A DNA stretch of 35,227 nucleotides from CAZHTS01 sp964535315. Its GTDB lineage: Bacteria; Chloroflexota; Anaerolineae; Anaerolineales; Anaerolineaceae. Of the stretch, positions 33,196-35,227 are shown piece after piece. Below the pieces are notes generated by a model. The model ran no database searches. It saw only the letters and a program-made list of their open reading frames with translations, and was not told the DNA's origin. Each line of letters begins with the position of its first letter. The stretch's first letter is position 1. Where the stretch lies: positions 1-35,227 of the forward strand of contig CAZHTS010000051.1 of assembly GCA_964535315.1 (NCBI GenBank), written 5' to 3'. The position numbers and the translations under genes are program-made.

Positions 33196-35227
33196 TTACG
33201 CCTTAGGCTTGAGCGCCAACATGTAGGTGCCCGGTTTGTCGACGTAGGCGTACACCCGGCCGTCCACCACCTGCGCCGGGATTTCTACCCAACTGTTGCT
33301 CTCGGGGTCAAAGAACAGGATGACCAGTTCCTGGCCCTCGGGTACGGTGTAGCCCTGCGGCAGATAGAAGCTGATGCCGGCCTTGCCGTCGAGCGCATCC
33401 AGGGCGTTGCCGTTGGCGTCGCTGATATTGAAGCTGAAAGCCGGGCCGATGAAGGTCATGCCCTGGGGCAGGCCGCCGGGCAACGCAGATTGTTCGAGCG
33501 GGCTGAAGCCGGTGCTGCCGCCCAGGGGGACGACGTACGCCGGCAGATCGACCTGCGCCAGCAGGTGATTATCGGGCGCCTCAACCGGCTGCTTCTCCCA
33601 CAACTTGTAGATCAGGTCGCGGGTGCGATCCAGGTTGAACGGCCCCGACCCACCACCGAAGAACACGTTGACGATCTGTGGACCGACCCCCAACCACTGC
33701 GGCGGAGGGTTGCCCCCCTCCTGCTCCCCGTCCTGAACACAGGGGCCCAGTTCGCCTTCAAAGGGCACCGGCCCGAGGTAATCGGTATTCCCATTCCAGC
33801 AGGCCCGCGAGTTTTTAAACATCACCTGGCCACCATCAATCACCAACCCGTTGACCACATTGGAATTGAACGAGCTGTTCATGATCCAGGCTGTGAGCGA
33901 GGCTTCGCTCGTCTGGGCGACGGCGTCTGTGTTGGAGAAGGAGGAACGCAACCATGCGCCCGTACCATCGTTGCCGCTGGCGGTCACACCGGCCAGCGTA
34001 ATCAGCGGCGCCCCTGCAAGCAGGCCGCCCCCCATCCCCGAGGGAGAACTCTCGTATCCCGTCTGTGGGGAACCGTCTCCCCCCTGATCCGGCAACGAAA
34101 AGGTATTTTGATCGAAATGGCTGTTGGTGATAGAAATTTCCTCGGGCGCCGACGCAACCAACCCCAGCCCGCCGTAATTGCGTGAGAAAGTGCTGTTTTT
34201 GATGCTGATTTGCCCGATAGGCGTTTCGCTGTTCTCTGGGGCAGTGGTAGAACTCTGATAGACCATAATGTTGTTGCTGCCCGGTCTCACCCCAAAGTGA
34301 TTCCCTGTGGAAGTCACATCCGTCAGGAAAACGCTGCCATTATTCGCTGCAATCAAGAAACCGCCTCCGGCGTTATTCTGCGTTTTGACGTTTTCAAGGA
34401 ACACATTTCCGAAGGATTGCAACACCGTCAAACCGGCATATCCCAGCGGGGCGACATCTTCACCTCCGTGATTGCGGCTGAAGACGCTGTTCGTAATGAT
34501 GATGTTCGCGGGCGGCAATTCGGACCCATGATCGCCCATACATTCACCGGTGCCGCGGCAAACCAGCGCCCCGACGCCATCGGTCACAATAACACGATCC
34601 ATGTACACAGAACCCAATGCACCCACAATCAGGCCGCCAGCCCCGTCTTCCTCTTCGTCCGTGTCGGTGATGTGCACATCTCGCACGGCGGTGTTTCCAT
34701 ACGAAGAAACCATGGCGCCGCCGTAAATGCTGACCCCCTGCAACAAGAAACTGGTCAGGGTGTTGATGATTACCTTACCCTTGATTTGGGTCGAATCGCT
34801 GCCCTGCCCCTCGAGACCAGTCAGGCCGATGTCTTCTGAAAATGAGATCGTTACATTTTCAGCAAACAGCCCCGTGCCGATGAAGATATTGCCTGTGCCG
34901 GAGCTGTCCTTAAAAGCGTTGACTGCCGCCTGAATACTGCTGTAATGGCATGTATCCCCCCCCGTGCCATCGGCGTCGGCATCACAGCTAAAATACACGT
35001 CCGTTCCGGCCAGCGCCTCGGCCGCCAGTTCGCTGGCCAGCGGCACAGGTTGTCCGTTGCCGTCTACCAGCACGGCGCCCTCTTCGTTCAGGGTCTCTAC
35101 CCCTTCACTCACCGGCGCTTCCTCCGTTGGCTGCTCCTCAACCGGCGGCTCGACGGTAGGCTGCTCTTCAAGCGGCGGCTCGACGGCGGGCGCATCCTCG
35201 ACCGGCGGCGTTTCTTCGCCGGAGGGC
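33196..35227 (-). CDS. Right-handed beta-helix surface protein (5' end outside window)
   Basis: The frame is open to the right edge, so about 677 codons are visible and the start is missing; the GTG at 35112 is internal. The first visible part is a Pro/Glu-rich linker with a near-perfect 30-bp repeat (VEPPLEEQPT / VEPPVEEQPT). A pectate-lyase-type beta-helix follows: 'HYSSIQAAVNAFKDSSGTGNIFIGTGLFAENVTI' and many 'ITNSHFDQN', 'IKNSTFSRNYGGLGL', 'TSTGNHFGV' coils with Asn ladders. A C-terminal beta-rich domain ('GISFYLPQGYTVPEGQELVILFFDPESNSWVEIP') ends in 'GTYMLALKPKA'. It is probably secreted and adhesin-like or carbohydrate-related. No catalytic residues can be assigned. A terminator follows. 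Confidence 0.85.
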   Translation of the reverse strand, partial: PSGEETPPVEDAPAVEPPLEEQPTVEPPVEEQPTEEAPVSEGVETLNEEGAVLVDGNGQPVPLASELAAEALAGTDVYFSCDADADGTGGDTCHYSSIQAAVNAFKDSSGTGNIFIGTGLFAENVTISFSEDIGLTGLEGQGSDSTQIKGKVIINTLTSFLLQGVSIYGGAMVSSYGNTAVRDVHITDTDEEEDGAGGLIVGALGSVYMDRVIVTDGVGALVCRGTGECMGDHGSELPPANIIITNSVFSRNHGGEDVAPLGYAGLTVLQSFGNVFLENVKTQNNAGGGFLIAANNGSVFLTDVTSTGNHFGVRPGSNNIMVYQSSTTAPENSETPIGQISIKNSTFSRNYGGLGLVASAPEEISITNSHFDQNTFSLPDQGGDGSPQTGYESSPSGMGGGLLAGAPLITLAGVTASGNDGTGAWLRSSFSNTDAVAQTSEASLTAWIMNSSFNSNVVNGLVIDGGQVMFKNSRACWNGNTDYLGPVPFEGELGPCVQDGEQEGGNPPPQWLGVGPQIVNVFFGGGSGPFNLDRTRDLIYKLWEKQPVEAPDNHLLAQVDLPAYVVPLGGSTGFSPLEQSALPGGLPQGMTFIGPAFSFNISDANGNALDALDGKAGISFYLPQGYTVPEGQELVILFFDPESNSWVEIPAQVVDGRVYAYVDKPGTYMLALKPKA
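35129..35188 (-). repeat. Two 30-bp tandem repeats coding the Pro/Glu linker
   Basis: Units 35129-35158 and 35159-35188 differ at a few positions and encode VEPPxEEQPT-type decapeptides. Further copies may lie past the window edge. Confidence 0.6.

Noticed and set aside
35112..35114. GTG as start of the beta-helix protein
   Set aside because: The same frame stays open to the edge through a Pro/Glu repeat linker, and no signal peptide follows this GTG, so the gene is truncated by the window.

Overview
The window is GC-rich bacterial DNA carrying 23 convincing protein genes, one strongly supported tiny ORF, and no tRNA, rRNA, CRISPR array or intact mobile element. The gene content points to Chloroflexota, probably an Anaerolineae-like anaerobe. 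The reasons are a homodimeric pyruvate:ferredoxin oxidoreductase, a lipoprotein with a Thr/Pro-rich linker and an NBR1-type Ig-like domain, Pro/Glu-rich surface proteins, and short REP-like hairpins of the GGGGC..GCCCC type. This assignment is inference, because no rRNA or phylogenetic marker was compared.

Layout: 64-2743 is read leftward: a SUKH (SMI1/KNR4) protein, an RNHCP-domain zinc protein translationally coupled to rsgA, and upstream of rsgA a 22-codon ORF with its own consensus promoter and ribosome binding site and two sequence-related terminators. From 2813 a divergent promoter drives a KamB-like P-loop NTPase, an unrecognised 151-aa protein and nifJ (PFOR). A convergent FCD-type GntR gene follows. 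A 12-bp sequence shared by its own promoter and the nifJ operon promoter overlaps the expected start site of both, so it is the likely repressor of both.

From 9081 to 26269 nearly everything reads rightward: an alpha/alpha-toroid protein; an orphan solute-binding lipoprotein paired with a membrane diguanylate cyclase; a methyltransferase; a class V aminotransferase; a slipin overlapping an S66 (MccF/LdcA) peptidase; an AraC regulator with an EamA exporter; RarD; a type II Ca2+-ATPase; an MFS transporter; and two exported proteins. Many of these genes have an extended -10 box (TGnTAnnnT) and no clear -35. Two genes in the window look leaderless.

From 26277 to the right edge the strand flips. 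One operon (33092 to 26277) encodes a degenerate receiver/roadblock-like protein, DNA polymerase I and a TPR protein. A beta-helix surface protein runs off the right edge. The most unusual object is the first protein of that operon: its C-terminal domain aligns by eye with the IS200/IS605 TnpA (Y1 HUH) fold, but both HUH histidines and the catalytic tyrosine are replaced, suggesting a domesticated transposase fold in a signalling protein.
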